64,000 nt of DNA from Mesorhizobium ciceri WSM4083 (GTDB lineage Bacteria; Pseudomonadota; Alphaproteobacteria; Rhizobiales; Rhizobiaceae): NCBI RefSeq assembly GCF_000519305.1, contig NZ_JAFG01000005.1, forward strand, positions 624,018 through 688,017, in the 5' to 3' direction. The notes beneath the pieces were generated by a model. It did not search any database. It was not told the DNA's origin and saw nothing but the letters and a program-made list of their open reading frames with translations. Both the position numbers and the translations under genes were made by a program. Positions 1-9,552 of this stretch are shown here, in pieces. Numbering within the stretch: the first letter of the stretch is position 1; every line of letters begins with the position of its first letter.

Positions 1-28
1 TTTTCAGTGCATAGGGATCCATTCGAGA

Positions 29-367
29 TCAGCCCAGTCTTTCCACATACACCTTGATGCGACCGCCACAGGACAAGCCGACCTGCCATGCGGTTTCATC
101 GGCAACACCGAACTCCAGCATCCTGGCCTTGCCGCCGTCGATGACGTCGATGGCCTCGCTGACCACAGCGCCTTCGACGCAGCCACCCGAGACGGAGCCG
201 TGGAAATTGCCGTCGGCGTCGATGACCAGGTGGCTGCCTACAGGTCGGGGCGCCGATCCCCAGGTCTCTACCACTGTCGCGATGGCCACGTCCTTGCCGT
301 CCTTCATCCAGCCCTCCGCGATGATCAGCGGGTCGCGGGCCTCATCCAGATAAATGCTGTTTTCCAT
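29..367 (-). CDS. XdhC/CoxI family protein (short, N-terminal domain only)
   Basis: A 112-residue protein matching the CoxI/XdhC N-terminal domain, which helps mature or insert the molybdenum cofactor of xanthine- and CO-dehydrogenase-type enzymes. The family core is visible as T-W-G-S-A-P-R-P-V-G (about residues 34-43), the S-V-S-G-G-C-V-E-G motif (about 58-66) and a C-G-G near residues 99-101. It lacks the Rossmann-like C-terminal half of full-length XdhC, so a partner XdhC gene may lie left of the window. GGAG precedes the ATG. It is the last gene of a minus-strand cluster with CoxE-like and MoxR-like genes, the usual accessory set of such enzymes. No enzyme structural gene is visible here. 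Confidence 0.85.
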   Translation of the reverse strand: MENSIYLDEARDPLIIAEGWMKDGKDVAIATVVETWGSAPRPVGSHLVIDADGNFHGSVSGGCVEGAVVSEAIDVIDGGKARMLEFGVADETAWQVGLSCGGRIKVYVERLG

Positions 368-427
368 GACCGTTTCTCCAGAAGTCTGTTTTTCTCGGGA
401 TCTGTTTTCCGGATGGGAAAGATATGG

Positions 428-1672
428 TTATGCGGCGTGCCTTGCGCCAGCTTCCAGCCATCGGCGCGGATCGACGGATTGTGCCGACTTCTTGTCCAAT
501 GACGCGCAGAGATCGGCGAGCGCGTCGAGATTGTGCACCGAGCGGAACTCGTCGACATGCGGCAGCATCGCCTTGACGCCACGGGCGCGCGCCTGGAAGC
601 CGTCGAAGCGCAGCAATGGGTTCAGCCAGATCAGACGCCGGCAGGATTTGTGCAGGCGCTCCATCTCCTCCGACAGGCCGGCGACATCGTCGCGCTCCAG
701 CCCATCGGTGATCAGAAGCACGACCGCGCCCTGCCCCAGCACGCGGCGCGACCATATCAGGTTGAACTCGGCCAGCGTGTCGCCGATGCGCGTGCCGCCC
801 GACCAGTCCCTGACCGCCGCCGAACAGTCGGCAAGGGCTGCATCCGGGTCGCGATGGCGCATCTGCCGGGTCAGATTGGTCAACCGGGTACCGAAGACGA
901 AGGTATGCACGCGACGCCTTTTTTCCGTCAGTGCATGCAGGAAATGCAGGAAGATGCGCGTGTACTGGCTCATCGAGCCGGAAATGTCGGCCAGCACCAC
1001 CAGCGGCGGGTGAACCTCGCGCGGCGAACGGAACTTCGGCAGGATCAGTTCGCCGCCGGTGCGCGCGGCCGAACGCATCATGGCGCGCGGATCGATGCGG
1101 CGGCCATGCGCATCGGCCTTGAAGCGCCGAGTGCGCACCATGTCGAAAGGCAACCGCAACTGCGCGATCGCCTTCTTGGCGTCGGCCATTTCGGCCGCGT
1201 TCATCTGGGCAAAATCCTTGGCCCGCAGCACCTCGTTGCCGGAAAAGGTGAAGCGGGCGTCGACTTCGATCTCGGGGATTTCTTGGCGAGGCTGGTTCTT
1301 CTGGTGGCCTTCGAACATGGCCTGGCTGACGCGGTTCTCGGCAGCACGGGGCTTCTGCTTTTCCCTGTTGTCCGGTGCGACCGGCGAAAACATCGCCAGC
1401 ATCTTTTCGATCAGCTCGCGCGATTTCCAGAACAGCCGGAAGGCTTCATCGAAAATGGCGTGATCCTCATGCCTCGACACCAGCACGGCGTGCAGCGTCC
1501 AGTAGAAATCGTCGCGCGAACCGATGCCGGCGACCAGCACCGCCTCGATGGCATCCTTGACCGAGGCCGGCCCGACACGCATGCCTGCCTTGCGCAAGGT
1601 GCGGGCGAAATAGACGATGTTGTCGGCGATCCGCCCGTGCGGCATGGCCTCTTTTGGCTCGGGGCGCGGCAT
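428..1672 (-). CDS. CoxE-like VWA domain protein
   Basis: A 414-residue protein of the CoxE/VWA-containing family. The C-terminal half carries a von Willebrand A fold with a complete MIDAS: D229-x-S231-x-S233, T294 in S-G-G-T-R-I-G, and D323 in I-T-D-G. CoxE proteins work with a MoxR-type AAA+ ATPase (CoxD) in activating metalloenzymes such as aerobic CO dehydrogenase. The ATPase gene lies immediately upstream with a 3-bp gap, so the two are surely co-transcribed. GGAG sits just before the ATG at 1672; a second in-frame Met (residue 11) is an alternative. The client enzyme is not encoded in the window. Confidence 0.9.
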   Translation of the reverse strand: MPRPEPKEAMPHGRIADNIVYFARTLRKAGMRVGPASVKDAIEAVLVAGIGSRDDFYWTLHAVLVSRHEDHAIFDEAFRLFWKSRELIEKMLAMFSPVAPDNREKQKPRAAENRVSQAMFEGHQKNQPRQEIPEIEVDARFTFSGNEVLRAKDFAQMNAAEMADAKKAIAQLRLPFDMVRTRRFKADAHGRRIDPRAMMRSAARTGGELILPKFRSPREVHPPLVVLADISGSMSQYTRIFLHFLHALTEKRRRVHTFVFGTRLTNLTRQMRHRDPDAALADCSAAVRDWSGGTRIGDTLAEFNLIWSRRVLGQGAVVLLITDGLERDDVAGLSEEMERLHKSCRRLIWLNPLLRFDGFQARARGVKAMLPHVDEFRSVHNLDALADLCASLDKKSAQSVDPRRWLEAGARHAA

Positions 1673-1675
1673 CGC

Positions 1676-2605
1676 CTACTCCGCCGCCGAAAGCTCGGCC
1701 TTCACCTCGTTGAGGATGCGCCGGCCTTCGCCCTGTTCGATGCGGGCAATGTCGTCCTGGTATTTCAACAGCACGCCGATCGTGTCGGAGACGGTTTCCG
1801 GATCGAGCGCCACCTTGTCGAGCTCGGTCAGCGCGCCGGCCCAGTCGATGGTTTCGGCGACGCCAGGCACCTTGAACAATTCGATCTGGCGCAGCTTCTG
1901 GATGAAGGAAACCACTTCTGCCGAAAGCCGCTGGTTGGCCTGCGGCACCTTGCGGCGCACGATCTCCAACTCGCGCTCGGCATTGGGATAGTCGACCCAG
2001 TGATAGAGGCAGCGCCGCTTCAGCGCGTCGTGGATTTCACGGGTGCGGTTGGTGGTGATGATGACGATCGGCGGCTCTTCCGCCTTGATGGTGCCGAGCT
2101 CGGGCACCGTCACCTGGAAGTCGGACAGGATTTCGAGCAGGAAGGCCTCGAACGCCTCGTCGGTGCGGTCGAGCTCATCGATCAGGAAAACCGGGGCAGC
2201 TCCCGTCTTTCCGGTCAGCGCATCGAGCACCGGGCGGCGGATCAGGTATTTTTCGGAAAAGACGTTGCGCTCCATGGCGGAGCGCTCGACCTTGCCGGCC
2301 GCCTCCTCCATGCGGATTTCGATCATCTGCGCGGCGTAGTTCCACTCATAGACGGCGGACGAGACGTCGAGGCCTTCATAGCACTGCAGGCGGATCAGCC
2401 GGCGGCCAAGCGCCTGCGCCAACACCTTGGCAATCTCGGTCTTGCCGACGCCGGCCTCGCCCTCGAGGAAAAGCGGCCGCTTCATACGCAACGACAGGAA
2501 CAGCACGGTCGCCAGCGACCGGTCCGCCACATAGTCCGCACCGGTCAGGAGATCGAGCGTCTCGTCGATCGTCCGTGGCGCGGCGCGCGGTTTCAGCTCG
2601 GTCAT
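1676..2605 (-). CDS. MoxR family AAA+ ATPase (CoxD-like)
   Basis: A 309-residue AAA+ ATPase. Walker A is G-E-A-G-V-G-K-T-E at residues 49-57 and Walker B is L-I-D-E-L-D-R at 141-147, followed by the T-D-E-A-F-E stretch typical of MoxR ATPases. MoxR proteins act as chaperone-like remodelling ATPases paired with VWA proteins; the CoxE-like partner is next downstream. The start codon has GGAG six bases upstream and overlaps the stop of the upstream flavin reductase gene (ATGA), so the genes are translationally coupled. Confidence 0.92.
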   Translation of the reverse strand: MTELKPRAAPRTIDETLDLLTGADYVADRSLATVLFLSLRMKRPLFLEGEAGVGKTEIAKVLAQALGRRLIRLQCYEGLDVSSAVYEWNYAAQMIEIRMEEAAGKVERSAMERNVFSEKYLIRRPVLDALTGKTGAAPVFLIDELDRTDEAFEAFLLEILSDFQVTVPELGTIKAEEPPIVIITTNRTREIHDALKRRCLYHWVDYPNAERELEIVRRKVPQANQRLSAEVVSFIQKLRQIELFKVPGVAETIDWAGALTELDKVALDPETVSDTIGVLLKYQDDIARIEQGEGRRILNEVKAELSAAE

Positions 2606-3129
2606 TCTTTCTCCGTGAACGCCGCCGCTCCGCTTTCCAGTACGTGGTAGCCGCGGGCGTGGTAGATCAGCGGCCGCAAATTATCGCCCATACGCAGACC
2701 TGTCACCTTGCCAAAAAGCACACGATGGGTGGCCAGATCCTTGGTGTCGATCAATTCGCAGTCGAACACGGCGAGCGCGCCTTTCAGCGTCGGCGCGCCG
2801 GTAGAGATCACATCCCATTCGCCAAGCGCGAAACGTTCCTCGACCGGCAGGCCGGTGATGCCGGAAAAGCCGACCGACAGCGGCTCCTGGTGCGAGGCCA
2901 GCGTGTTCAGGGCAAACCTGCCGTTTTTCACGAACAGCTCATTCTTGGCATTTTCGCGGTTGAGACAGACCAGGATGGTCGGCGGCGTGTCCGACACCGA
3001 ACAGGCGGCGATCACCGTCGTGCCGCGCTTGCCGGCCGGCCCGTCGGTGGTGACCACATGGACGTGGCCGGCAAAGTGGCTCATCGCGTCGCGATAGGCC
3101 TGCGGCCCAATGTCGTTCTTCTTCAGCAC
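2602..3129 (-). CDS. Flavin reductase family protein
   Basis: A 175-residue protein with the flavin-reductase-like FMN-binding split barrel. It shows the family pattern A-M-S-H-F-A-G-H-V-H-V-V-T-T-D-G near the N terminus and G-T-T-V-I-A-A-C-S-V-S-D-T-P-P around residues 36-50. Such proteins reduce FMN or FAD with NAD(P)H, often for a partner monooxygenase; no partner is seen nearby. The start chosen is GTG with GGAAA upstream; no better ATG is in frame. It heads the minus-strand cluster and is coupled by ATGA to the MoxR gene, so reduced flavin supply may serve the same unknown metalloenzyme. That link is inferred from position only. Confidence 0.88.
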   Translation of the reverse strand: MLKKNDIGPQAYRDAMSHFAGHVHVVTTDGPAGKRGTTVIAACSVSDTPPTILVCLNRENAKNELFVKNGRFALNTLASHQEPLSVGFSGITGLPVEERFALGEWDVISTGAPTLKGALAVFDCELIDTKDLATHRVLFGKVTGLRMGDNLRPLIYHARGYHVLESGAAAFTEKE

Positions 3130-3308
3130 CGGAATTTTTCCATGGTCAGGATCCTACCGACATATATGGCCAGACATAGCCCGCCACAAGCGAAGTGCCT
3201 GAGCCATATCCCGAAATTCGCGTGTTGCACCAAGGCCGTGCAGCCTTTAGGTCTTGGCAGCAATAGTGCCGGGAGCATAGAGCCGGCACGGAGGGACCCA
3301 TCGCTCGA

Positions 3309-4382
3309 ATGCGACCCAGGACAAGAACAATAGCGGCGCTGTTCTGGCTGTTTCTGGCCAGTGCCGCGGATGCCCAGACGCTGCTGGTCGGGGTCTCAGC
3401 GCCCCTGTCTGGACCATCGGCCATTCTCGGCAAGCAGATCGAGGCCGGCACCGGTCTGGCGGCCGAAGCGAACGGCATCGAACTCAAGACCGTGGATGAC
3501 GCGTGCACCGCAGACGGCGGCGCTACTGCTGCCAGGGAATTCGCCGCCGCCAAGGTCAATATCGTGGTCGGCTTCCTCTGCACCGAGGCGATCGAGGCGG
3601 CGATGCCGATCCTGAAGGACGCCAACATTCCGGTCATCACCGTTGGCGTGCGAACCGAAAGCCTGACCGACCGCCGCGCCAAGACCGGCTGGCCGGTCTA
3701 TCGCCTGGGGCCACGCGGCGACGATGAGCGCAACGCCATCGCGTCTGCCCTCATTCGTCTGTGGCAGAACGAGCTGTTTGCCATTATCGACGACGGCACC
3801 ATCTACGGACGTGAGATCGCCGAGACGTTGCGGGCAGCGGCCGAACAGGCAGCGCTGAAACCTGTATTCGTCGACACGTTCCGGCCACAGCTCGACAATC
3901 AGATCGGCATGATCGGTCGGCTGAAGAAGGCCGGCGCCACGCATGTCTTTGCCGGTGGCGACGGCGACGACATCGCCATCATGGGCCGCGATGCCGCACA
4001 GCTTCAGGCGGGCATCGTCTTTGCCGGCGGCGAAAATCTGCGCACACCGCCAGGCGACGTGCCCTATGCCTTGGGCACACTGATGATCGCACCGCCGGAA
4101 TGGGCCGATGTCGCCGACCCAAAAGTGCTGGCGGCCTTTGCCGCGCAGAAGATCGTGCCCGACGGCTATACGCTGCCGGCCTTTGCGGCGGTCGAAATCG
4201 CCAAAGCGGCGTCAGGCTTGTCCGGAAGCTCTGGTAAGCCGCTGACTGAAGCCCTGACCGGACATGATTTCACCACTGCGATCGGGCCGATCCGCTTTGA
4301 TACAAAAGGCGATCTCAGCCAGAGCCCCTATCGCGTCTTCCGCTTCGATGGCACGCGCTTTGCGCCCTTGGAAAGCAACTGA
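3309..4382 (+). CDS. ABC transporter periplasmic binding protein, Leu/Ile/Val type (orphan)
   Basis: A 357-residue type 1 periplasmic binding protein of the branched-chain-amino-acid family (Peripla_BP_6). A signal peptide ends near Ala-Asp-Ala-Gln (residues 20-23). The mature N terminus G-V-S-A-P-L-S-G-P and the V-V-G-F-L-C-T-E region are typical, and two Cys (in D-D-A-C and F-L-C-T) could form a disulfide. No permease or ATPase gene lies beside it. Its stop overlaps the start of the next gene (TGATG), so it is coupled to a P1-family peptidase. Ligand unknown; peptides or amino acid derivatives are a guess from that partner. Confidence 0.87.
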   Translation: MRPRTRTIAALFWLFLASAADAQTLLVGVSAPLSGPSAILGKQIEAGTGLAAEANGIELKTVDDACTADGGATAAREFAAAKVNIVVGFLCTEAIEAAMPILKDANIPVITVGVRTESLTDRRAKTGWPVYRLGPRGDDERNAIASALIRLWQNELFAIIDDGTIYGREIAETLRAAAEQAALKPVFVDTFRPQLDNQIGMIGRLKKAGATHVFAGGDGDDIAIMGRDAAQLQAGIVFAGGENLRTPPGDVPYALGTLMIAPPEWADVADPKVLAAFAAQKIVPDGYTLPAFAAVEIAKAASGLSGSSGKPLTEALTGHDFTTAIGPIRFDTKGDLSQSPYRVFRFDGTRFAPLESN

Positions 4383-5407
4383 TGTTTCGCACCGGCCCAC
4401 GCAACCTGATCACCGACGTTGCCGGCCTGCGCGTCGGCAATGCGTCCGACGCCAGGCTGAAGTCCGGCGTCACGACCGTGCTTTGCGATGCGACGACAGT
4501 GGCCGGCGTTCAGATCCTGGGCGGCGCGCCGGGCACCCGCGAGACCGACCTGCTCGAACCGCACAATTCCGTCGATGTGGTGCACGCCGTGGTGCTTTCT
4601 GGCGGTTCGGCTTTCGGCCTCGACGCGGCATCCGGCGTGCAGGCGGCGCTGCGTGAACGCGGCATCGGCCTGGAGGTCGGTGGTTTTCGCGTGCCGATCG
4701 TGCCGTCGGCGATCCTGTTCGACCTGCGCAATGGCGGCGACAAGGATTGGGGCCGTTATCCGCCCTACCGCGAGCTTGGCTATGAAGCCGCGCAAACCGC
4801 CACCGCCGATTTCCAGCTTGGCACGATTGGGGCCGGCACCGGCGCGCTCACTTCGGGGCTGAAAGGCGGCCTCGGCTCCGCCTCGACGCTGCTCGACAAT
4901 GGCGTCACCGTCGGCGCGCTGGCCGCCATCAACCCGACCGGATCGGTAACAACAGGCCGAACCCGCCATTTCTGGGCGGCACCGTTCGAAATCGGCGACG
5001 AATTCGGTGGGCTTGGCTATCCCTCGCCGATGCCGGACGAGGCGAAGCAGATCCTTTTGAAATACCGCGACAAGCATTTTGGCCAGCAGACGGAGACCGG
5101 CGGCAACACAACTATCGCCGTCATTGCCACCGATGCAGTGCTCACAAAGGCTGCCGCCAAGCGCCTGGCGATATCGGCGCATGACGGGTTCGTACGCGCC
5201 ATCTGGCCGACGCACACGCCGGCCGACGGCGACCTTGTCTTCGCGCTGGCGACGGGCACAAGCGGCATCGAACTCTCCGCCGATGCCGCAATCGATCTCT
5301 ATGCTGCTGCCGGCGCCACGATGGCGCGGGCCATCAGCCGGGGCGTCTATGCGGCAACGCCTGCCGAAAACGATCTGTTTCCGGTCTGGTCGTCGCGCTT
5401 GGGGTGA
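4382..5407 (+). CDS. P1 (DmpA-type) family peptidase
   Basis: A 341-residue member of the DmpA/BapA/NylC group of N-terminal-nucleophile hydrolases: self-cleaving aminopeptidases and amidases acting on small peptides, beta-peptides or amides. The early T-D-V-A-G-L-R-V-G-N and V-V-L-S-G-G-S-A-F-G-L-D-A motifs are diagnostic. The likely autocleavage site is G-G-N242/T243-T, making Thr243 the nucleophile as in NylC-like members; DmpA itself uses Ser. It lacks a signal peptide, so it is probably cytoplasmic. The one-base stop/start overlap with the upstream binding protein suggests import and hydrolysis of the same compound class. Confidence 0.9.
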   Translation: MFRTGPRNLITDVAGLRVGNASDARLKSGVTTVLCDATTVAGVQILGGAPGTRETDLLEPHNSVDVVHAVVLSGGSAFGLDAASGVQAALRERGIGLEVGGFRVPIVPSAILFDLRNGGDKDWGRYPPYRELGYEAAQTATADFQLGTIGAGTGALTSGLKGGLGSASTLLDNGVTVGALAAINPTGSVTTGRTRHFWAAPFEIGDEFGGLGYPSPMPDEAKQILLKYRDKHFGQQTETGGNTTIAVIATDAVLTKAAAKRLAISAHDGFVRAIWPTHTPADGDLVFALATGTSGIELSADAAIDLYAAAGATMARAISRGVYAATPAENDLFPVWSSRLG

Positions 5408-5421
5408 AGCGAAGGGGTTGA

Positions 5422-5676
5422 TCAGACCGGATCGGACTTTTCTTCCTCGAAGGTCACCGCGACATCGGAATTCGCGGACAGCCAGACCTTCTTGCCATCG
5501 ACCTCGGCAATCAGGCTCAGGGGAATGTAGTGATGATGGCCCTTGTGAGCGCCCTCGCCGCTATCGGCCCTGGTCAGCTTGATGCGCTGGCCATCGACCT
5601 TGTCGACGGTGCCGACATGCACGCCATCGGCGCCGACGACTTCCATATGCTCACGAATTTTGCTGGTGTCGGTCAT
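5422..5676 (-). CDS. DUF2171 domain protein
   Basis: An 84-residue small protein with the DUF2171 pattern: I-R-E-H-M-E-V-V-G-A-D-G-V-H-V-G-T-V-D, then K-L-T-R-A-D-S and a basic stretch ending in H-H-Y-I-P. The fold resembles a PRC-barrel-like beta domain. Function is unknown; such proteins are common in Rhizobiales and often linked to stress. A GGAG Shine-Dalgarno precedes the ATG. It stands alone, convergent with the P1 peptidase gene (14-bp gap). Confidence 0.85.
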   Translation of the reverse strand: MTDTSKIREHMEVVGADGVHVGTVDKVDGQRIKLTRADSGEGAHKGHHHYIPLSLIAEVDGKKVWLSANSDVAVTFEEEKSDPV

Positions 5677-5804
5677 GGTGGTTCTCCATTGGGACTGCCG
5701 ACCATAACAAATGACGGGCCGATTGGATGCATCGGCTTTCGCACCGCAGGACGTTTTGATTTCGTCGTGCTAGGGGATTGAGACGATCACGGGGGTGAAG
5801 ACCG

Positions 5805-6530
5805 ATGCGAATGCTCTTTCTGTTTGCCGTTGGCCTGCTTGCACAGTTTGCGACCTCGATCGCGGCTCATGCCGGCGATGTCGCCGAACTTGAAATCCTC
5901 GGCTTCACCAAGGACGGCAGCGTCTTTGCTTTCGAGGAATATGGCGTGCAGGATGGATCGGGCTTTCCCTATACCAACCGCTATTACATCGACACCAGCA
6001 CCGACAGCTTTCTGAAGGGCACGCCGATCCGGGTCCGGCTTGAGGACGAGAATGCCAAACTGGACGCGGCGCGCCTTCAGGCCCGGCAAAAAGGCGAAGC
6101 CATTGTCAGTCAGGCCGAGCTCGACGCCAACCGCGGCATAACCGCGGGTTTCAACCCGGTGACCGAGCTTTCGGCCGATCCGCACCGGATGGCAGTCAAC
6201 CCACGCCCGATCTTCTCTCCGGTCGACCCACCGCTCGAGTTCCGGCTGGACGAGCTCGGCATGAACAACACCGAGGGCTGCGAGAGCCAGGGCGAGATCA
6301 ACGGCTTCCGGCTGCTGCGTATCGAGGCGCAGGATGGCGGCACCACCAAGTTGCTGCACGAGGACAAGGCGATACCGAAAAGCCGGGGTTGCCCGAACGG
6401 CTACCGCATCGGCGCCGTGCAGACCTTTTCGATTGACAGTCTCAGCGCCTATGCCGTGCTGATCGCGGTGCGCCAATACGGCTTTGAAGGCCCGGACTTT
6501 CGCTGGATCGCGGTGACCGGCCGGCTGTGA
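5805..6530 (+). CDS. DUF2259 predicted secreted protein
   Basis: A 241-residue exported protein. A signal peptide of about 22 residues ends at A-H-A before G-D-V-A-E. The body begins with L-E-I-L-G-F-T-K-D-G-S-V-F-A-F-E-E-Y-G-V-Q-D-G, the hallmark of DUF2259 periplasmic proteins of unknown role. The start could be the first or third residue (both Met). The stop overlaps the start of the next gene (GTGA), so it is coupled to a small membrane protein, suggesting a shared envelope function. Confidence 0.85.
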   Translation: MRMLFLFAVGLLAQFATSIAAHAGDVAELEILGFTKDGSVFAFEEYGVQDGSGFPYTNRYYIDTSTDSFLKGTPIRVRLEDENAKLDAARLQARQKGEAIVSQAELDANRGITAGFNPVTELSADPHRMAVNPRPIFSPVDPPLEFRLDELGMNNTEGCESQGEINGFRLLRIEAQDGGTTKLLHEDKAIPKSRGCPNGYRIGAVQTFSIDSLSAYAVLIAVRQYGFEGPDFRWIAVTGRL

Positions 6531-7051
6531 CATCCCGTGCTCAACCCGCCGCGCGCGATCGTGCGCTGATCCGCCTTCGCCGCGCGATACCGACGCCGCG
6601 CACTGCGCTTTTCGGCGCCGTGTTGTGGGCCGTGACGATGGGCGCCAGCGCGCTCGTCACATTGTTTTTGGGCGACTGGGAGACGCCGGCGAAAATCCGC
6701 ATTGTCACCGCGCTGTTTGCGGTGGGAGCTGCGCTGGCCTTCCCGATCGGCCTGTTCGCGGCGCGGCTGGTTTCACAGGGAAGGCGCTGGGAAGTCGCCT
6801 TCGCCGCGGCCTTCGTGTGCCTAGCCGCGGCGACGATCGGCCTGACCGCCGGGCTGTTTGCCCTGCAGTACCGCTCCTACTACGCCGAATGGCACGCCCC
6901 TGCTTTCACCCGCACCTGGGTCCTCCAGTTCGTCTTCACGACGTTGATTGCGCTCTACCAGTTCGTGGTGCTGGGCATCAGGCTCTATTTTCCAGTTGGT
7001 TTCATAGCTCTGTTTGCCGCGGGCGTCTGGTTTGCGCGCCAGCAGCGTTGA
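6527..7051 (+). CDS. Small four-helix membrane protein, unknown function
   Basis: A 174-residue protein starting at GTG, overlapping the upstream stop by four bases (GTGA). After a basic N terminus (about 25 residues) there are four hydrophobic helices, roughly at residues 28-48, 60-82, 92-115 and 130-168, the last broad enough to be a pair. I do not recognise a family. The coupling to the DUF2259 gene is the only functional clue. Confidence 0.72.
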   Translation: MTSRAQPAARDRALIRLRRAIPTPRTALFGAVLWAVTMGASALVTLFLGDWETPAKIRIVTALFAVGAALAFPIGLFAARLVSQGRRWEVAFAAAFVCLAAATIGLTAGLFALQYRSYYAEWHAPAFTRTWVLQFVFTTLIALYQFVVLGIRLYFPVGFIALFAAGVWFARQQR

Positions 7052-7110
7052 GCATTTTGCTCGCCTCTGTTAGGACGCGGGCAAACTTCTCGATATGTCA
7101 GGACTGACCG

Positions 7111-8418
<1,308 letters not shown>

Positions 8419-8434
8419 GGACCGGAATAGAAAG

Positions 8435-8470
8435 AGGTCCGCTCGGCCATGGCCGAGCGGACCTTTTTTG
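8435..8470 (+). terminator. Intrinsic terminator of purB
   Basis: A perfect 30-base palindrome (8435-8464, arms reading AGGTCCGCTCGGCC) is followed directly by six T residues on the plus strand, 17 bases after the purB stop. This is a textbook rho-independent terminator. The reverse strand has only a weak T tract, so it mainly serves purB. Confidence 0.92.
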
Positions 8471-8490
8471 TTTGATGCTCCTGAGGCCGG

Positions 8491-9390
8491 TCAGGCCTTG
8501 CCGGGAACAGTCCTGATCACCGTGCCCCACGGATCTTCGCGGGTCGTATCGCTGGTCACATTGTCCGAACGCATTTCGACCCAGGCCAGACCAGACCGGG
8601 TGGAATCGCGGCGGCCGGCGCCCGAACTCTGCCAGGCGTTGGCGCCGATGTGGTGGTGATAGCCGCCCGACGATAGGAACACCGCCTGGCCGCCATATTT
8701 GGCCACCGTGTCGAAGCCGAATTCCTGGTTCCACCAGGCTTCGGCTTCTTCCGGCCTGCCGACACGCAGGTGGACGTGGCCGACGATGCTGTTTTCCGGC
8801 GTACCCTGCCAGCCGGCATCACCCGCCGGCACTTCGGCAACAACGGACGGAATGTTCAGCCGTTCTGTCGCCATGGCAATCTTGTCGCCATTCCACTTCC
8901 AGTCCTGCGCACGGCGGTCGGCATAGATCTCGATGCCATTGCCTTCGGGATCGGTCAGGTACAGCGCTTCGCTGACCAGATGGTCGGAAGCGCCATCGAT
9001 GGCGATCTTGTTTGATATTGCGTGGTTGATCCAGCGGCCGAGGTCGGCACGGCTGGGCAGCAGGAAGGCTGTGTGGAACAGGCCGGCGCTGCGCGGATCA
9101 TCCGGCTTGGCCGAAGGATCGGCCTCGATGACCAGTAGCGGACGGTTGGCGGCGCCCAGGGTGATCGCGCCATCGGCACGGCTCAACTCCTGCAGACCGA
9201 CGACGCTGCGATAATATGCGGCAAGGCTTTCCGCGTCGCGCGCCTTCAGCCCGACGCGGGCAACGCTGACCGGGGTGGTGGCGGCAAAAGGCAACTCGCT
9301 CATCAAATGCTCCGTTCGACCGGCTTGCGATGAAGCTCCCAAAGCGAGAAGCCCCACTCCGCCGATCATTGTACGTCGTGTCAGTTCCAA
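8491..9390 (-). CDS. VOC (glyoxalase/bleomycin-resistance/dioxygenase) family protein with in-frame Tat-like leader
   Basis: A two-module VOC-fold protein resembling CatE-type extradiol dioxygenases. Module 1 starts at V-A-R-V-G-L-K-A-R-D-A-E-S-L-A-A-Y-Y, and a second beta-alpha module contains H-V-H-L-R-V-G. Candidate metal ligands include H in G-H-V-H-L-R and E in N-G-I-E-I-Y. Two starts are possible. ATG at 9303 has GGAG seven bases upstream and gives the usual cytoplasmic length. I report TTG at 9390 because the extra 29 residues read M-E-L-T-R-R-T-M-I-G-G-V-G-L-L-A-L-G, a convincing twin-arginine signal. Substrate unknown. The gene is divergent from a small serine hydrolase. Confidence 0.83.
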   Translation of the reverse strand: MELTRRTMIGGVGLLALGASSQAGRTEHLMSELPFAATTPVSVARVGLKARDAESLAAYYRSVVGLQELSRADGAITLGAANRPLLVIEADPSAKPDDPRSAGLFHTAFLLPSRADLGRWINHAISNKIAIDGASDHLVSEALYLTDPEGNGIEIYADRRAQDWKWNGDKIAMATERLNIPSVVAEVPAGDAGWQGTPENSIVGHVHLRVGRPEEAEAWWNQEFGFDTVAKYGGQAVFLSSGGYHHHIGANAWQSSGAGRRDSTRSGLAWVEMRSDNVTSDTTREDPWGTVIRTVPGKA

Positions 9391-9472
9391 GGTCAGGATT
9401 CCCGCGCACGGCTGTTTCTTTTCCTGACCACAGATCGTCCATCGGCATCGTTCACACAAGACGCGAAGAAGC

Positions 9473-9495
9473 GAACATGGTGTTCACTATTGTGA
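9473..9495. promoter_or_regulatory. Two overlapping small dyads in a divergent promoter region
   Basis: Between the divergent VOC and hydrolase genes there is GAACA-TGG-TGTTC (9473-9485), immediately overlapped by TCAC-TATT-GTGA (9484-9495). Such nested dyads are typical of small repressor operators (MarR, TetR or ArsR classes), but no regulator gene is adjacent and I cannot assign one. Confidence 0.3.
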
Positions 9496-9552
9496 TCAAA
9501 AGTGGCGTTCCTGCTGGTTGCACGAAGCGATGCCGCTCGCTATCTCAGCGCC

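Noticed and set aside
533-2650. A 705-codon open frame on the plus strand antisense to the CoxE and MoxR genes
   Set aside because: It has no recognisable motif, while the opposite strand encodes complete CoxE and MoxR domains with good start sites. High GC makes such shadows common.
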